Part shown: piece after piece, positions 18,358 through 27,946 of the stretch
Position numbering within the stretch: the first letter of the stretch is position 1
Layout: every line of letters starts with the position of its first letter
Assembly: GCF_003054055.1 (NCBI RefSeq)
Contig: NZ_QBKI01000005.1
Location: 1-64,000 of the forward strand
Source of the DNA: Pontibacter mucosus
GTDB taxonomy: Bacteria; Bacteroidota; Bacteroidia; Cytophagales; Hymenobacteraceae
DNA length: 64,000 nt
Reading direction: 5' to 3'
Notes under the pieces: model-generated
Seen by the model: the letters and a program-made list of their open reading frames with translations, nothing else
Database searches by the model: none
Told to the model about the DNA's origin: nothing
Position numbers and translations under genes: made by a program

Positions 18358-18503
18358 TCGTTGTTCGTTATTAGTTTTTCGTTATTCGATACTTCCTTTT
18401 GCCCGTTGATTTGCTGAATGGTGGCTTTTTAAAGTATAGTTCTATACTTCCCGGATTTATACTTTACCGGGAACAACAATTTAACCATCAACACTTAAAC
18501 AAT

Positions 18504-18932
18504 TTACCCTACAAACCTGGCCCTTTGCTCGGGGCTGGGCAGCAGGCAGGCTTCGGTGCGGCCGGCAATGCGGTAGCGGTTTTTAGCCACCAGCCGGTAC
18601 ACAAAATTGCGGAAAGATAAGGGAATAATGCGAAACACAGCAAGTATGGATAGCGGAAAATCGAGGTGACCGGCAATGCGCAGCGCCGCCTCCGACTCTG
18701 TATAGAGCCTGCCCTTCTCGTAAAAAAGCATGGAGTCCGGTAGCGGATCAGGTATTTGGGACTTGGGCACCAGCGCCTCCAGCACCCCCGATTGCAGGGC
18801 GGCAAAGTATAAATGCTGCCGTGCGTTATACTTTAGAGCAATCTGAACACTGCCTTGGCAAAAGCCGCAGGTGCCGTCGTAAAACACAACGGGCTTGTCC
18901 TGCAGCTGCTCCAGGTCTGGTAAGTTTTTCAT
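18504..18932 (-). CDS. DCC-family thiol-disulfide oxidoreductase-like protein (DUF393)
   Basis: This 142-residue protein has the defining motif YDGTCGFC near residue 19, a thioredoxin-like pair of cysteines. Later blocks LYTESEAALRIAGHL and IPLSFRNFVYRLVAKNRYRI are typical of the DCC family. The physiological partner is unknown for the family. Its start codon overlaps the stop of the large secreted-protein gene upstream by one base, so the two are coupled, although a functional link is not evident. Confidence 0.85.
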   Translation of the reverse strand: MKNLPDLEQLQDKPVVFYDGTCGFCQGSVQIALKYNARQHLYFAALQSGVLEALVPKSQIPDPLPDSMLFYEKGRLYTESEAALRIAGHLDFPLSILAVFRIIPLSFRNFVYRLVAKNRYRIAGRTEACLLPSPEQRARFVG

Positions 18933-21697
18933 TAGCGTACTATCTCCACCCAGCCCTTGTACGTGGCGCGCGCCTTGGCCGGGTCTAAGGTATAAAATTC
19001 AACTTCTGCCTCGTAGTAGTAGGTGCCGTCGGTCAGGCGGTTGCCATCGTTGTCAACGCCCGGCCAGTTAATGTAGCGGCCCTCTCCCTGCGAAACGGTT
19101 CCTCCATCATACACCTGCACACCCCAGCGGTTGTATACCCTGAAGCGCATGCTCCTGATAAAGGCCCGTACTTTCGGACGGAATACGTCATTGAGGTTGT
19201 CGCCGTTCGGTGTGATGATGTTTGGAAGTATAAACGAGATACAGTTGTCGTTGCACACCTCGTTGCTGAACGCGCTCTCGCGCCCGTTCACGTCGGTGGC
19301 CGTTACCACATAGCAGCCAGCGAAAGTTTCCAGGCCGCTGTGCGTATAGGTGGTCTCGGTGGTGGTGTCCAGCGGGGTATACTCGGCATCCAGTGTCGGT
19401 TTGAAGTATACGGTGTAATAGGCTATCTCATCGGTGCAGTCGCCGGTTATGTTGGGCACCCAGTTGAGCACGTTCTGGTAAGGTGGCTCGGTTGGGTTCT
19501 GATTAAACACGTTACAATCGAGCTGCTGTATACTTAGCTCCGGCGGGCAGATCAGCTTCGGCAGCGTAACGCAAACGCGCTGGCTGTAGTTGAGCAACGG
19601 CTCCGGTATCCCCTTAATCTGGTAGGTACCAGCTGTTACTACGTAGTAGCAGTACTCCTGCCCGCGCACCAGTTCCTCGCCATTAAATGTACCCCTGTCG
19701 GTGTAGGAGCCGCTCGTAGCCGTTGCCGACACGCTGTCAATCAGCACAAACTCGCCACCCGTTGCCTGACGGTAGATATAGTGCTGCAGCACCTCATTTT
19801 TCCACGGCACGTTGTAGGTCCAGTTTAAGGCTACTTCTTTCGCTTCTCCCTCAGCCGGTGTTAAACTTAAGTATACACTGGAGGCCTCGGCGCTATCGCG
19901 CAGTAAGGAGGGCTGTCCGCCAGGGGCCGGGCTGCGGTAAAACTCCAGGCGATAACGGTAAGCGTTTTCTACTGTGTTCAGGTTTCTGTCGACAAAGGTA
20001 GTGTCGGCCATGTTGCGGGTGCGCTTCACCTCTGTAAAGCCGTTGCCGGCCTCCATGCCCACCTTGCGGTACAGGCGGTACTCCAGCGGCGGGGTGAGCT
20101 TCTCTACGTCAATCGGCTGTGTCCACTTCACAGTTATCTGGCCGTTGGTGGTGCTGGTTTCATCTACGGTCACATTGGTCAGGTAAGGGATGTCCTGGTC
20201 GATAACCACGCATACTTCCAGGGAGGCAAGGCTCTCCCCGCGCCCCGGAGCCGGGAAAGTCGCGTAGATGATGTAGCAGTATTCCACCCCAGCCTTCAGG
20301 TTTGGGTCGTCGTCGAAGAAGGTTGTCTCACCGGCATCCACCTCCCCTATCAGCACATAGCCCGTAGAGGCAGGCACACCGGTCTGGCAATAGTCCGGCA
20401 CAAAGTTACTAGGCCCCTCCCGCCTGTAGATGCGTATTTTATCGGCATTCTGGCAGGTGTAGGAATCCCAGGTGAGGGTGACGTTGCGGTCGGCGCTGGT
20501 GGCATCCAGGTTCTCGGGCGCAGGCCCTATCACGGTGATGTTCCAGGGCTGCAGGTCGGCCAAGCGCTTATCGCCCTGCGGCCTGACGTCTTCAGCACGG
20601 AAAATCACCTGGTAAGGCGAGCGGCGCACATTGGCGCATTCGGTGTTCCAGATAAACAGGCCTGTGGCAGAGCCCGGGGTATTGGTTCTTTGCTCGAAAG
20701 TGGCCGGAGGCACAATCCCGCTACCGGCAACGGTCAGGTTGATCAAGTCGCCATCCGGGTCGGTGGCCCTTACGATGCCACGCAGTGTCGTACCAGCTAC
20801 CACGCAGGTATCCTTCGGTTCCAGCACAGGCGGCCGGTTTTCGTTCTCCTCCACGTTAATGCGCATGTCGCGCACCACCTCGCCTATCTTCACAGCACCA
20901 CCGTTCGGCCCGCGCCGCCACTCTTCCACCACAAAGGCAATGTTGTACCTGCCCGCAAGGCAGGGAGCATCCCAGGTGAGCTGACCGGTGATGGGATCGA
21001 GCCGGAAGAAGGCAGGGCCGCTATCGTCGGAGGTACGGCAGTTGGCCACCTGATCGGGGTGGCGGTAGCCGGGCACTACAGTAATGGCGCCGCTGGGATC
21101 GCGGTAGCGCGGGGCCACCAGCTTAAAGGAAAGGCTGTCACCGTCGGCATCATAAGCGCCGGGGTTGTGCACAAACTTGCGGAACATCGCCGCATCATCA
21201 ATGGGCTCCACGGTAAGCACCGGAGTGGAGTTAAAGCCGCGAAGCGCGTTTATATCGATGGTCGTGGAGATGAAGAAAGAACGCTGGTCTGACGGGGCCG
21301 CCATGTTCAGGATATTATTGTCGCGGTTCTCCCCTACCCAATACGTCGTATAAGTACCATCTGAGGGGTACGTATATTCCCATTCAAACACCTCGCGATC
21401 GGTTTCGGAGTTAATCGGGGTAACGGATTTGCGGGGAACGATGATAGACGTGGTACCAACCCCTGGATAAATAGTTACCTCCGGGTCCTCGGCCTGCGAG
21501 AGGTGGTTGGTATAGATAATCATGGTGAAAAAGAAGCGGCGGGGATTAGGGTTTGGCGTCGTGTCCCGCTTGGCAGTAATATCCCCTGCTCTAATATGAG
21601 TAGCCTGTGCCTCCGGAGAAGCACCCAACAGCAACAGAATCAACACCCACAACAGACTCCCATGCAGCAGATACTTATGGCGTAAATGGTTTAGCAT
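18932..21697 (-). CDS. Large secreted protein with gliding-motility C-terminal domain (T9SS cargo)
   Basis: This 921-residue protein has a signal peptide ending near residue 33 (PEAQA). A cadherin- or Ig-like beta region spans about 35-390, with repeated Asp-rich turns such as AYDADGDSLSF and ATDPDGDLINL. Several fibronectin type III-like repeats follow, from 390 to 820. Residues about 830-921 match the gliding-motility-associated C-terminal domain (PNIITPNGDNLND, RVYNRWGVQVYDGG, DGTYYY), the type B sorting signal for the type IX system. It is likely a cell-surface adhesin or matrix protein; ligand unknown. Confidence 0.88.
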   Translation of the reverse strand: MLNHLRHKYLLHGSLLWVLILLLLGASPEAQATHIRAGDITAKRDTTPNPNPRRFFFTMIIYTNHLSQAEDPEVTIYPGVGTTSIIVPRKSVTPINSETDREVFEWEYTYPSDGTYTTYWVGENRDNNILNMAAPSDQRSFFISTTIDINALRGFNSTPVLTVEPIDDAAMFRKFVHNPGAYDADGDSLSFKLVAPRYRDPSGAITVVPGYRHPDQVANCRTSDDSGPAFFRLDPITGQLTWDAPCLAGRYNIAFVVEEWRRGPNGGAVKIGEVVRDMRINVEENENRPPVLEPKDTCVVAGTTLRGIVRATDPDGDLINLTVAGSGIVPPATFEQRTNTPGSATGLFIWNTECANVRRSPYQVIFRAEDVRPQGDKRLADLQPWNITVIGPAPENLDATSADRNVTLTWDSYTCQNADKIRIYRREGPSNFVPDYCQTGVPASTGYVLIGEVDAGETTFFDDDPNLKAGVEYCYIIYATFPAPGRGESLASLEVCVVIDQDIPYLTNVTVDETSTTNGQITVKWTQPIDVEKLTPPLEYRLYRKVGMEAGNGFTEVKRTRNMADTTFVDRNLNTVENAYRYRLEFYRSPAPGGQPSLLRDSAEASSVYLSLTPAEGEAKEVALNWTYNVPWKNEVLQHYIYRQATGGEFVLIDSVSATATSGSYTDRGTFNGEELVRGQEYCYYVVTAGTYQIKGIPEPLLNYSQRVCVTLPKLICPPELSIQQLDCNVFNQNPTEPPYQNVLNWVPNITGDCTDEIAYYTVYFKPTLDAEYTPLDTTTETTYTHSGLETFAGCYVVTATDVNGRESAFSNEVCNDNCISFILPNIITPNGDNLNDVFRPKVRAFIRSMRFRVYNRWGVQVYDGGTVSQGEGRYINWPGVDNDGNRLTDGTYYYEAEVEFYTLDPAKARATYKGWVEIVR

Positions 21698-21847
21698 AGA
21701 TCATTTGGGTTAGGCGGTAAATATAGTATAATCTTAAACTAAACTTATACTAAAATGTTGTGTATATGGGCTGTCAGCGGGGAAAAAGATGTTGCTTCTC
21801 TGAATTACGGCCTTCAATTTAGATTGATTCAAAATATTGTGGAGAAA

Positions 21848-21878
21848 TTGCTTTCTACGTGGCCTCCGTGTACCTTTG
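21848..21878 (+). promoter_or_regulatory. sdhCAB promoter (TTG-N20-TACCTTTG)
   Basis: TTG at 21848-21850 and TACCTTTG at 21871-21878 match the Bacteroidota -33 and -7 boxes with 20-base spacing. They lie 52 bases before the sdhC start. This is one of the two best promoters in the window. Confidence 0.8.
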
Positions 21879-21929
21879 GGCAGTAAAAACACTACGCTTA
21901 ATCACAATTTAAATCTATAACAAACACAG

Positions 21930-22604
21930 ATGAATTGGTTTACTAAAACGTTTTCCAGTACAGTCGGGCGAAAGATCGTAATGTCTGTTACGGGCCTTTT
22001 CCTTTGCTCCTTCCTGGTAGTGCACCTGATCGGTAACCTTCAGTTGTTCCGAAACGACGGTGGAGAGGCCTTTAACATTTACTCAGACTTCATGGCCCAC
22101 AACGGCATCATCCGTTTCATGGAGATCATTCTGGTACTGGGTTTCCTGTTCCACATTTATGATGCCCTCGTTCTGACGCGCCGCAACAAGGCTGCCCGTC
22201 CTGTTGCTTACGCCAACAGCCACCCGGAGGAGAACAGCTCCTGGGCTTCGCGCAACATGGGCCTGCTGGGCACGGTTATCCTGGTGTTCCTGATCGTGCA
22301 CCTTTGGAACTTCTTCGTCCCGGCCCGTTTCGGGGGTCTGGAGGCCGTTCCGGACAAAGACTACGACAACCTTTACAGCGAGATTGTACTGGCGTTTAAG
22401 AACCCGATATACGTGGCCATTTACGTTATCTCCATGGTAGCCCTGGCGTACCACCTGATCCACGGCTTCCAGAGCGCCTTCCAGACCCTGGGCCTTGACC
22501 ACAAGAAATACACTCCTTTTATACAGAAGTTCGGCGTGGCCTTCTCCATCCTTATTTGCCTTGGCTTCGCGAGCATTCCGCTGTACTTCTTCTTCTTTGT
22601 GTAA
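21930..22604 (+). CDS. sdhC: Succinate dehydrogenase cytochrome b558 subunit
   Basis: This is the single membrane anchor of the Bacteroidota-type complex II, with 224 residues and five membrane helices. It binds two haems b and passes electrons from succinate to menaquinone. Candidate haem-ligand histidines lie in VVHLIGNL, FLFHIYDAL, IVHLWNFF and YHLIHGF. It is the first gene of sdhCAB with its own promoter, and sdhA starts 22 bases after its stop. Confidence 0.93.
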   Translation: MNWFTKTFSSTVGRKIVMSVTGLFLCSFLVVHLIGNLQLFRNDGGEAFNIYSDFMAHNGIIRFMEIILVLGFLFHIYDALVLTRRNKAARPVAYANSHPEENSSWASRNMGLLGTVILVFLIVHLWNFFVPARFGGLEAVPDKDYDNLYSEIVLAFKNPIYVAIYVISMVALAYHLIHGFQSAFQTLGLDHKKYTPFIQKFGVAFSILICLGFASIPLYFFFFV

Positions 22605-22626
22605 TTAAAAGCTATCTATCATTACT

Positions 22627-24561
22627 ATGATATTAGATTCAAAAATCCCGGAGGGCGCCTTAGCCGAGAAGTGGGACAAGCATAAATTCAACGTAAAGCT
22701 GGTAAACCCGGCCAACAAGCGTAAATACGATATTATCGTGGTGGGTACGGGCCTTGCCGGTGCTTCTGCCGCTGCTTCTTTCGGAGAGCTGGGCTACAAC
22801 GTGAAAGCCTTCTGCTTCCAGGATTCTCCCCGCCGCGCGCACTCTATCGCGGCGCAGGGTGGTATAAACGCCGCCAAAAACTACCAGAACGACGGCGACT
22901 CTATCTTCCGTCTGTTCTACGATACGATTAAAGGTGGTGACTACCGTGCCCGTGAGGCCAACGTATACCGCCTGGCCCAGGTGTCTGTTGACATCATCGA
23001 CCAGTGCGTGGCGCAGGGTGTGCCTTTTGCCCGTGAGTACGGCGGCCTGCTGGCCAACCGTTCGTTCGGTGGCGCGCAGGTATCGCGTACGTTCTACGCC
23101 CGCGGCCAAACGGGACAGCAGTTGCTGCTGGGTGCCTACTCTGCCCTGAACCGCCAGATTGCATACGGTAAGGTAAAAATGTACCCACGCACCGAGATGC
23201 TGGACCTGGTAATGGTGGATGGCAAAGCGCGCGGTATTGTGGTGCGTAACCTCATCACCGGTAAAATAGAGTCGCACAGCGCGCATGCCGTTGTACTGGC
23301 AACAGGTGGTTATGGCAACGTATTCTACCTCTCTACCAACGCCATGGGCTCCAACGCTACAGCGGCCTGGAGAGCTTACAAGAAAGGTGCTTTGTTCGCC
23401 AACCCTTGCTATACTCAGATTCACCCAACCTGTATCCCTGTTTCCGGCGATTACCAGTCTAAACTGACGCTGATGTCAGAGTCGCTGCGTAACGATGGCC
23501 GCGTATGGGTACCGAAAACAAAGGAAACGGCTGAGAAGCTGCGCAGAGGCGAAATCAAAATAAACGACATTGCCGAGCAGGACCGTGATTACTACCTGGA
23601 GCGTAAGTACCCGGCCTTCGGTAACCTGGTGCCTCGTGACGTGGCTTCCCGCAACGCGAAGCTGGTTTGCGACGAAGGACGCGGCGTAGGTGCCTCTGGC
23701 CTTGCCGTATTCCTCGACTTTGCCGATGCTATCAGACGCGAAGGCCAGCCGGCTATTGCCGCCAAGTATGGCAACCTGTTCGATATGTATGAGAAGATCA
23801 CCGACGAGAACCCATACGAGCAGCCAATGCGCATTTACCCGGCTGTACACTACACCATGGGTGGCCTTTGGGTAGACTACAACCTGATGACCAACATCCC
23901 GGGACTGTACGCTGCCGGTGAGGCAAACTTCTCAGACCACGGTGCAAACCGCCTGGGTGCCTCTGCGCTGATGCAGGGTCTGGCTGACGGCTACTTCGTG
24001 CTGCCTTACACCATCGGTGATTACCTGGCGAAAATGCCTTACGACAAAGTAGCGGTGGACCACCCTGCTTTCAAAGAAGCTGAGCAGAATGTTGTCGATA
24101 TCAACAACAGGTTACTCTCCATCAACGGTAACCGCACTGTGGATGACTTCCATAAGGCGCTGGGCCACATTATGTGGGAGTACTGCGGCATGGCCCGTAA
24201 CGCGGAAGGCCTGCAGTTTGCCAAGCAAGAGATCCGCAAGCTGCGCGACGAGTTCTGGCGCGATGTGAAAGTAGTTGGCGTGAACGAGGAGCTGAACATC
24301 ACCCTGGAAAAAGCCAACCGCGTTGCTGACTTCCTGGAGTTGGGCGAACTGATGGTAGAAGATGCCTTGCACAGAAACGAGTCTTGCGGTGGTCACTTCC
24401 GTGAAGAATACCAGACACCGGAGAACGAGGCCCTTCGTGATGATGAGAACTTTGCATACGTAGCCGCCTGGGAGTTTACAGGGGTAGGCAACGATCCGGT
24501 GCTGCACAAGGAGGACCTGAAGTTCGAAAACGTGAAGCTAACGCAGCGTAGCTATAAATAA
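22627..24561 (+). CDS. sdhA: Succinate dehydrogenase flavoprotein subunit
   Basis: This 644-residue catalytic subunit carries covalent FAD and oxidises succinate to fumarate. The dinucleotide-binding motif [16 protein letters not shown] lies near residue 37. [14 protein letters not shown] contains the His expected to hold FAD. Substrate-site blocks [16 protein letters not shown] and [19 protein letters not shown], and the FAD-binding [20 protein letters not shown], are present. Like the rest of this operon it has no AAGTATA heptamer in either orientation. Confidence 0.97.
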   Translation: MILDSKIPEGALAEKWDKHKFNVKLVNPANKRKYDIIVVGTGLAGASAAASFGELGYNVKAFCFQDSPRRAHSIAAQGGINAAKNYQNDGDSIFRLFYDTIKGGDYRAREANVYRLAQVSVDIIDQCVAQGVPFAREYGGLLANRSFGGAQVSRTFYARGQTGQQLLLGAYSALNRQIAYGKVKMYPRTEMLDLVMVDGKARGIVVRNLITGKIESHSAHAVVLATGGYGNVFYLSTNAMGSNATAAWRAYKKGALFANPCYTQIHPTCIPVSGDYQSKLTLMSESLRNDGRVWVPKTKETAEKLRRGEIKINDIAEQDRDYYLERKYPAFGNLVPRDVASRNAKLVCDEGRGVGASGLAVFLDFADAIRREGQPAIAAKYGNLFDMYEKITDENPYEQPMRIYPAVHYTMGGLWVDYNLMTNIPGLYAAGEANFSDHGANRLGASALMQGLADGYFVLPYTIGDYLAKMPYDKVAVDHPAFKEAEQNVVDINNRLLSINGNRTVDDFHKALGHIMWEYCGMARNAEGLQFAKQEIRKLRDEFWRDVKVVGVNEELNITLEKANRVADFLELGELMVEDALHRNESCGGHFREEYQTPENEALRDDENFAYVAAWEFTGVGNDPVLHKEDLKFENVKLTQRSYK

Positions 24562-24562
24562 T

Positions 24563-24640
24563 GATTAATGAATGATTAAGAATGCGTCTGGAAGCAGGCG
24601 GTTTCAGGTTCTTAATTAGAGATTCTTAATTCGTAATTAA
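24563..24640. repeat. Inverted word repeat in sdhA-sdhB spacer
   Basis: The spacer reads as repeats of GATTAATGAATGATTAAGAA followed by inverted TTCTTAATT-type words, around a short hairpin (CTGGAAGCAGGCGGTTTCAG). It could form a stem in the operon mRNA between sdhA and sdhB. Confidence 0.5.
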
Positions 24641-24647
24641 AAAGAAA

Positions 24648-25430
24648 ATGGCTGGAAGTAATCCAAATGCTAAACTGATGGACCTTACACTAAAGGTTTG
24701 GCGCCAAAAAGATAAAAATTCACCAGGCCAAATGGTGACCTACCCTGTTAAGGGAATTTCTCCGGATATGTCTTTCCTGGAGATGATGGACGTTCTGAAC
24801 GAGGACCTGCTGCGCAAAGGCGAAGATCCAATCGCTTTTGACCACGACTGCCGCGAGGGTATCTGCGGTATGTGCAGCCTCTACATCAACGGTCGTCCGC
24901 ACGGCCCGGAGCGTGGCACGACCACATGCCAGCTGCACATGCGCCACTTTAAAGACGGTGACACCATCACAGTTGAGCCCTGGAGAGCAGCCGCCTTCCC
25001 GGTTCACAAAGACCTGGTGGTAGACCGTTCGGCTTTCGAGCGTATTCAGCAGGCAGGTGGTTACATCTCTGTAAACACAGGTGGTGTGCCCGATGCCAAT
25101 GCGATTCCTATTCCAAAATCCATTGCTGATAAGGCTTTTGACGCAGCTACTTGTATCGGATGCGGTGCCTGCGTGGCTGCCTGTAAAAATGCCTCTGCTA
25201 TGCTGTTCGTGTCTGCTAAGGTTTCTCAGCTGGCTTTGTTGCCACAGGGCAAGGCAGAGCGTAAAACCCGTGTGGAGAACATGGTTGCGCAAATGGATAT
25301 CGAAGGATTTGGTGCCTGCAGTAACACAGGGGCCTGCGCCGCCGAGTGCCCGGTTGGTATCTCCATGGAGAACATCAACATGCTCCGAAGCGAGTACTTA
25401 TACGCTAAAGCTACTTCAGAAAATATATAG
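24648..25430 (+). CDS. sdhB: Succinate dehydrogenase iron-sulfur subunit
   Basis: This 260-residue protein carries the electron wire of complex II. The [2Fe-2S] ligands are in [16 protein letters not shown] and the later Cys of [11 protein letters not shown]. The C-terminal cluster cysteines lie in [13 protein letters not shown] and [15 protein letters not shown]. This is the Bacteroidota/epsilonproteobacterial fumarate-reductase-like form. A hairpin terminator follows. Confidence 0.96.
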   Translation: MAGSNPNAKLMDLTLKVWRQKDKNSPGQMVTYPVKGISPDMSFLEMMDVLNEDLLRKGEDPIAFDHDCREGICGMCSLYINGRPHGPERGTTTCQLHMRHFKDGDTITVEPWRAAAFPVHKDLVVDRSAFERIQQAGGYISVNTGGVPDANAIPIPKSIADKAFDAATCIGCGACVAACKNASAMLFVSAKVSQLALLPQGKAERKTRVENMVAQMDIEGFGACSNTGACAAECPVGISMENINMLRSEYLYAKATSENI

Positions 25431-25452
25431 CTAGCTTTGCAAACAAAGTATG

Positions 25453-25485
25453 GAAAGGCGGGGCAGTTACTGTTCCCGCCTTTTC
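25453..25485 (+). terminator. sdh operon terminator
   Basis: The arms GAAAGGCGGG and CCCGCCTTTTC pair around a 12-base loop, 22 bases after the sdhB stop. Confidence 0.8.
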
Positions 25486-25518
25486 TATTATACACTGCGC
25501 TACCTATTGGCAACTTTT

Positions 25519-25552
25519 TTTATACTTCCTCCAAGTATAAATGAGTATACTT
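25519..25552. repeat. TATACTT-AAGTATA hairpin plus third copy
   Basis: TTTATACTT (25519-25527) and AAGTATAAA (25533-25541) form a 9-bp stem with loop CCTCC, and a further TATACTT lies at 25546. It sits in the gap before the flavin reductase gene, after the sdh terminator. Confidence 0.6.
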
Positions 25553-25620
25553 GTACTTACGGCTTAAGTGCAGGCCTACATATAGGCCTCATCAAGAGCC
25601 GTTGAAGCAACATCAAAAGT

Positions 25621-26145
25621 ATGATTACACTGATATCGGGCACGAACAGGCCTCAGTCCACCTCAAGAGCTATAGTAAATTTGTACGCCGCTATGCTAGA
25701 GCAGCGCGGGCAAGCTTACCAGATCCTGGACCTGGCAGATCTCCCTGCAGACTTTATCCAGACCGCCCTATACGAAAACACCGGAAAAAACGAGCAGTTT
25801 AACGCGCTAGCCTCTAAGATTGCAGTCTCTGACAAGATCGTGTTTGTGGTGCCCGAGTATAACTCCTCCTTCCCGGGCGTGCTGAAGGCTTTTATAGATG
25901 GTTTAGCCTACCCCAATACCCTGAAGGACAAAAAAGGAGCTTTGATAGGACTGTCCTCCGGCATGCAGGGCAGTGGCATTGCGCTAAGCCATTTGTCGGA
26001 TGTACTGAACTACCTGGGGATGCATGTGATGGCGATGCGGATGAAGCTGGCTCACATCGAAAAAAACTTTGATGGCCAGCAATTTACCAACAAGTTTTAC
26101 CAGGAGTTACTGGAGCAGCATGTGGAGCAATTCCTGAAATTCTAA
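25621..26145 (+). CDS. NAD(P)H-dependent FMN reductase-like flavoprotein
   Basis: This 174-residue flavodoxin-fold protein has the phosphate-binding block ISGTNRPQSTSRAI at the start and the FMN-site block PEYNSSFPGVLKAFIDG near residue 78. LIGLSSGMQGSGIALSHL fits the loop over the isoalloxazine ring. It may reduce quinones, azo compounds or FMN; substrate unknown. It is monocistronic and converges on ftsZ. Confidence 0.87.
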   Translation: MITLISGTNRPQSTSRAIVNLYAAMLEQRGQAYQILDLADLPADFIQTALYENTGKNEQFNALASKIAVSDKIVFVVPEYNSSFPGVLKAFIDGLAYPNTLKDKKGALIGLSSGMQGSGIALSHLSDVLNYLGMHVMAMRMKLAHIEKNFDGQQFTNKFYQELLEQHVEQFLKF

Positions 26146-26287
26146 CAGCTGAAGCTACGGGAAAGTGTAAATTGTAAAAGGTATAAAGTATAAATTACCA
26201 GCAATTTATATTTCAGAGGCCTTTATACTTAATGCAGAGTATACACAAAAGAATATATCAAAACCCCTCGATCACACCTTAAAATTT

Positions 26288-26337
26288 AAAGTATAAAATA
26301 GGGGCTGCAGATAACTGCAGCCCCTATTTTATACTTT
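26288..26337. terminator. Bidirectional terminator at the end of the dcw cluster
   Basis: A perfect 23-bp stem (26288-26310 and 26315-26337) has loop ATAA and inner part TAGGGGCTGCAG. The arms begin AAAGTATAAAA and end in the complement, so the motif forms the stem base and doubles as the T-rich tail on both strands. Confidence 0.9.
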
Positions 26338-26349
26338 GAGTCCAGGCGA

Positions 26350-27903
26350 TTAGTCTACGTTATCGTGCAGGAAGCGGTTATCGCCCAGGATTTCATTGTC
26401 ATCGTTCAGATTGAAGCGGGAGATGTTACGCTCAGAAGAGTGTGCTACTCTGTCCAGGGCAACGTTGCGGCGCAGGTAAGCCGGCACCTCAAGCTTCTCT
26501 TTAATAGCTTCGGAAGTAGTCTCGGCACTCAGCATGCGCAGGCGCTCACGACGCTCCTCGGCACGGCGCTGCATGATCTCACGCTCCTCAGCCAGGCGCT
26601 GGGCTGCCTCACGTCTCTCGCGGGCCTCACGTGCTTCTTCTTCGCGCGCAAAGCTGTTGTTCTGGAACATGTCGTTTTGCGAGTTTCCCTCCAGATCAAA
26701 CACCACACGCTGCGGCTGTGCCGGCTGCGGGCGCATGGAGCTGCTGTTGTCAAACGTGCTTGGTGCTTGTGGCGCAGCAGGCTTTGGAGTAATAACCGGA
26801 GCCGGCGCTACAGGCTTGGCAAACGTGGTAATCTCAGGGGCAACCTCTGGTTTAGCAGGCTCAGCTACCTCAATTTTTTTTTGGCTATCGAGGTCAAATA
26901 CCGTTTTCTTTGGCTCGATGATGCTCTCGGCATCGCTGGCAAAACCTGTGGCGATAACCGTAACACGGATGCTCTGACCCAAGGCCGCGTCAATACCATG
27001 TCCGAAGATAACCTCAGCTTCCTGACCGGCTTTGTCCTGGATATACTCTGTAATCTCGGTCAACTCATCCATTTCCAGCTCGGCCTGCTCGCCAGACATG
27101 ATAGAAAGCAGGATTTTCTGAGCACCATGAATATCAGTGTTGTTCAGCAGCGGAGATGAAAGCGCCTCTTCGGCGGCACGCAGGGCACGGCCCTCGCCCT
27201 CTGTTGTCGCAGAACCCATCACTGCGGCACCAGAGTCTTTCATTACCGTCTTAACGTCCTCAAAGTCAACGTTCACCTCGGCAGTTACCGTGATGATCTC
27301 AGCAATAGACTTGGCAGCAGTCGTTAAAACATTGTCCGCTTTCGCAAATGCCTCACGGATGGTCAGGTTACCGAACATCTCGCGCAGTTTGTCGTTGAGG
27401 ATCACCAGAATAGTGTCGCAGTTTTCGCTCAGCTCTTTCACGCCGTTTTCAGCGGCCACTTTTTTCTTCTTACCCTCAAAAGCAAAAGGAGCAGTTACGA
27501 TACCCACGGTAAGTATACCCAACTCTTTGGCAACCCTTGCGATAACAGGAGCAGCACCGGTTCCGGTACCTCCGCCCATACCGGCAGTAATAAATACCAT
27601 CTTGGTGTCATTGCTGAGCATGTCCCGAATCTCCTCCTTGCTCTCCAGAGCCGCCTGCTTTCCTTTTTCAGGGTTAGCGCCTGCTCCAAGGCCCTCGGTA
27701 AGGTTCTGGCCAATCTGCAGCCTGTTTGGCACAGCTGCACTCTGCAGAGCCTGGGCATCTGTGTTGCAGATGATGAACTCTACGTCTTTGATACCCTGGC
27801 TGTACATGTGGTTTACGGCATTGCTGCCCCCACCGCCCACACCGATCACCTTGATGATGGATTTACCGCCGGTTGGTAAATCAAATGCATATGCTGATGT
27901 CAT
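26350..27903 (-). CDS. ftsZ: Cell division GTPase FtsZ
   Basis: FtsZ polymerises into the division ring. The tubulin signature GGGTGTGAAPV lies near residue 108, and the GTP-site start VIGVGGGGSNAVNHM near residue 20. At 517 residues it is longer than the usual 380-400 because of a Pro/Ala-rich linker (about 345-400) and a charged Arg/Glu helix (about 415-455). The conserved C-terminal peptide reads VPAYLRRN near 472 and is followed by about 40 more residues. A run of nine A bases in the coding strand (26874-26882 on the plus strand) lies in the linker. It is the last gene of the dcw cluster. Confidence 0.97.
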   Translation of the reverse strand: MTSAYAFDLPTGGKSIIKVIGVGGGGSNAVNHMYSQGIKDVEFIICNTDAQALQSAAVPNRLQIGQNLTEGLGAGANPEKGKQAALESKEEIRDMLSNDTKMVFITAGMGGGTGTGAAPVIARVAKELGILTVGIVTAPFAFEGKKKKVAAENGVKELSENCDTILVILNDKLREMFGNLTIREAFAKADNVLTTAAKSIAEIITVTAEVNVDFEDVKTVMKDSGAAVMGSATTEGEGRALRAAEEALSSPLLNNTDIHGAQKILLSIMSGEQAELEMDELTEITEYIQDKAGQEAEVIFGHGIDAALGQSIRVTVIATGFASDAESIIEPKKTVFDLDSQKKIEVAEPAKPEVAPEITTFAKPVAPAPVITPKPAAPQAPSTFDNSSSMRPQPAQPQRVVFDLEGNSQNDMFQNNSFAREEEAREARERREAAQRLAEEREIMQRRAEERRERLRMLSAETTSEAIKEKLEVPAYLRRNVALDRVAHSSERNISRFNLNDDNEILGDNRFLHDNVD

Positions 27904-27946
27904 ACTAATGTCTCCTGCTTGTTTATGGGTTGTAATTTCTTTGTTC

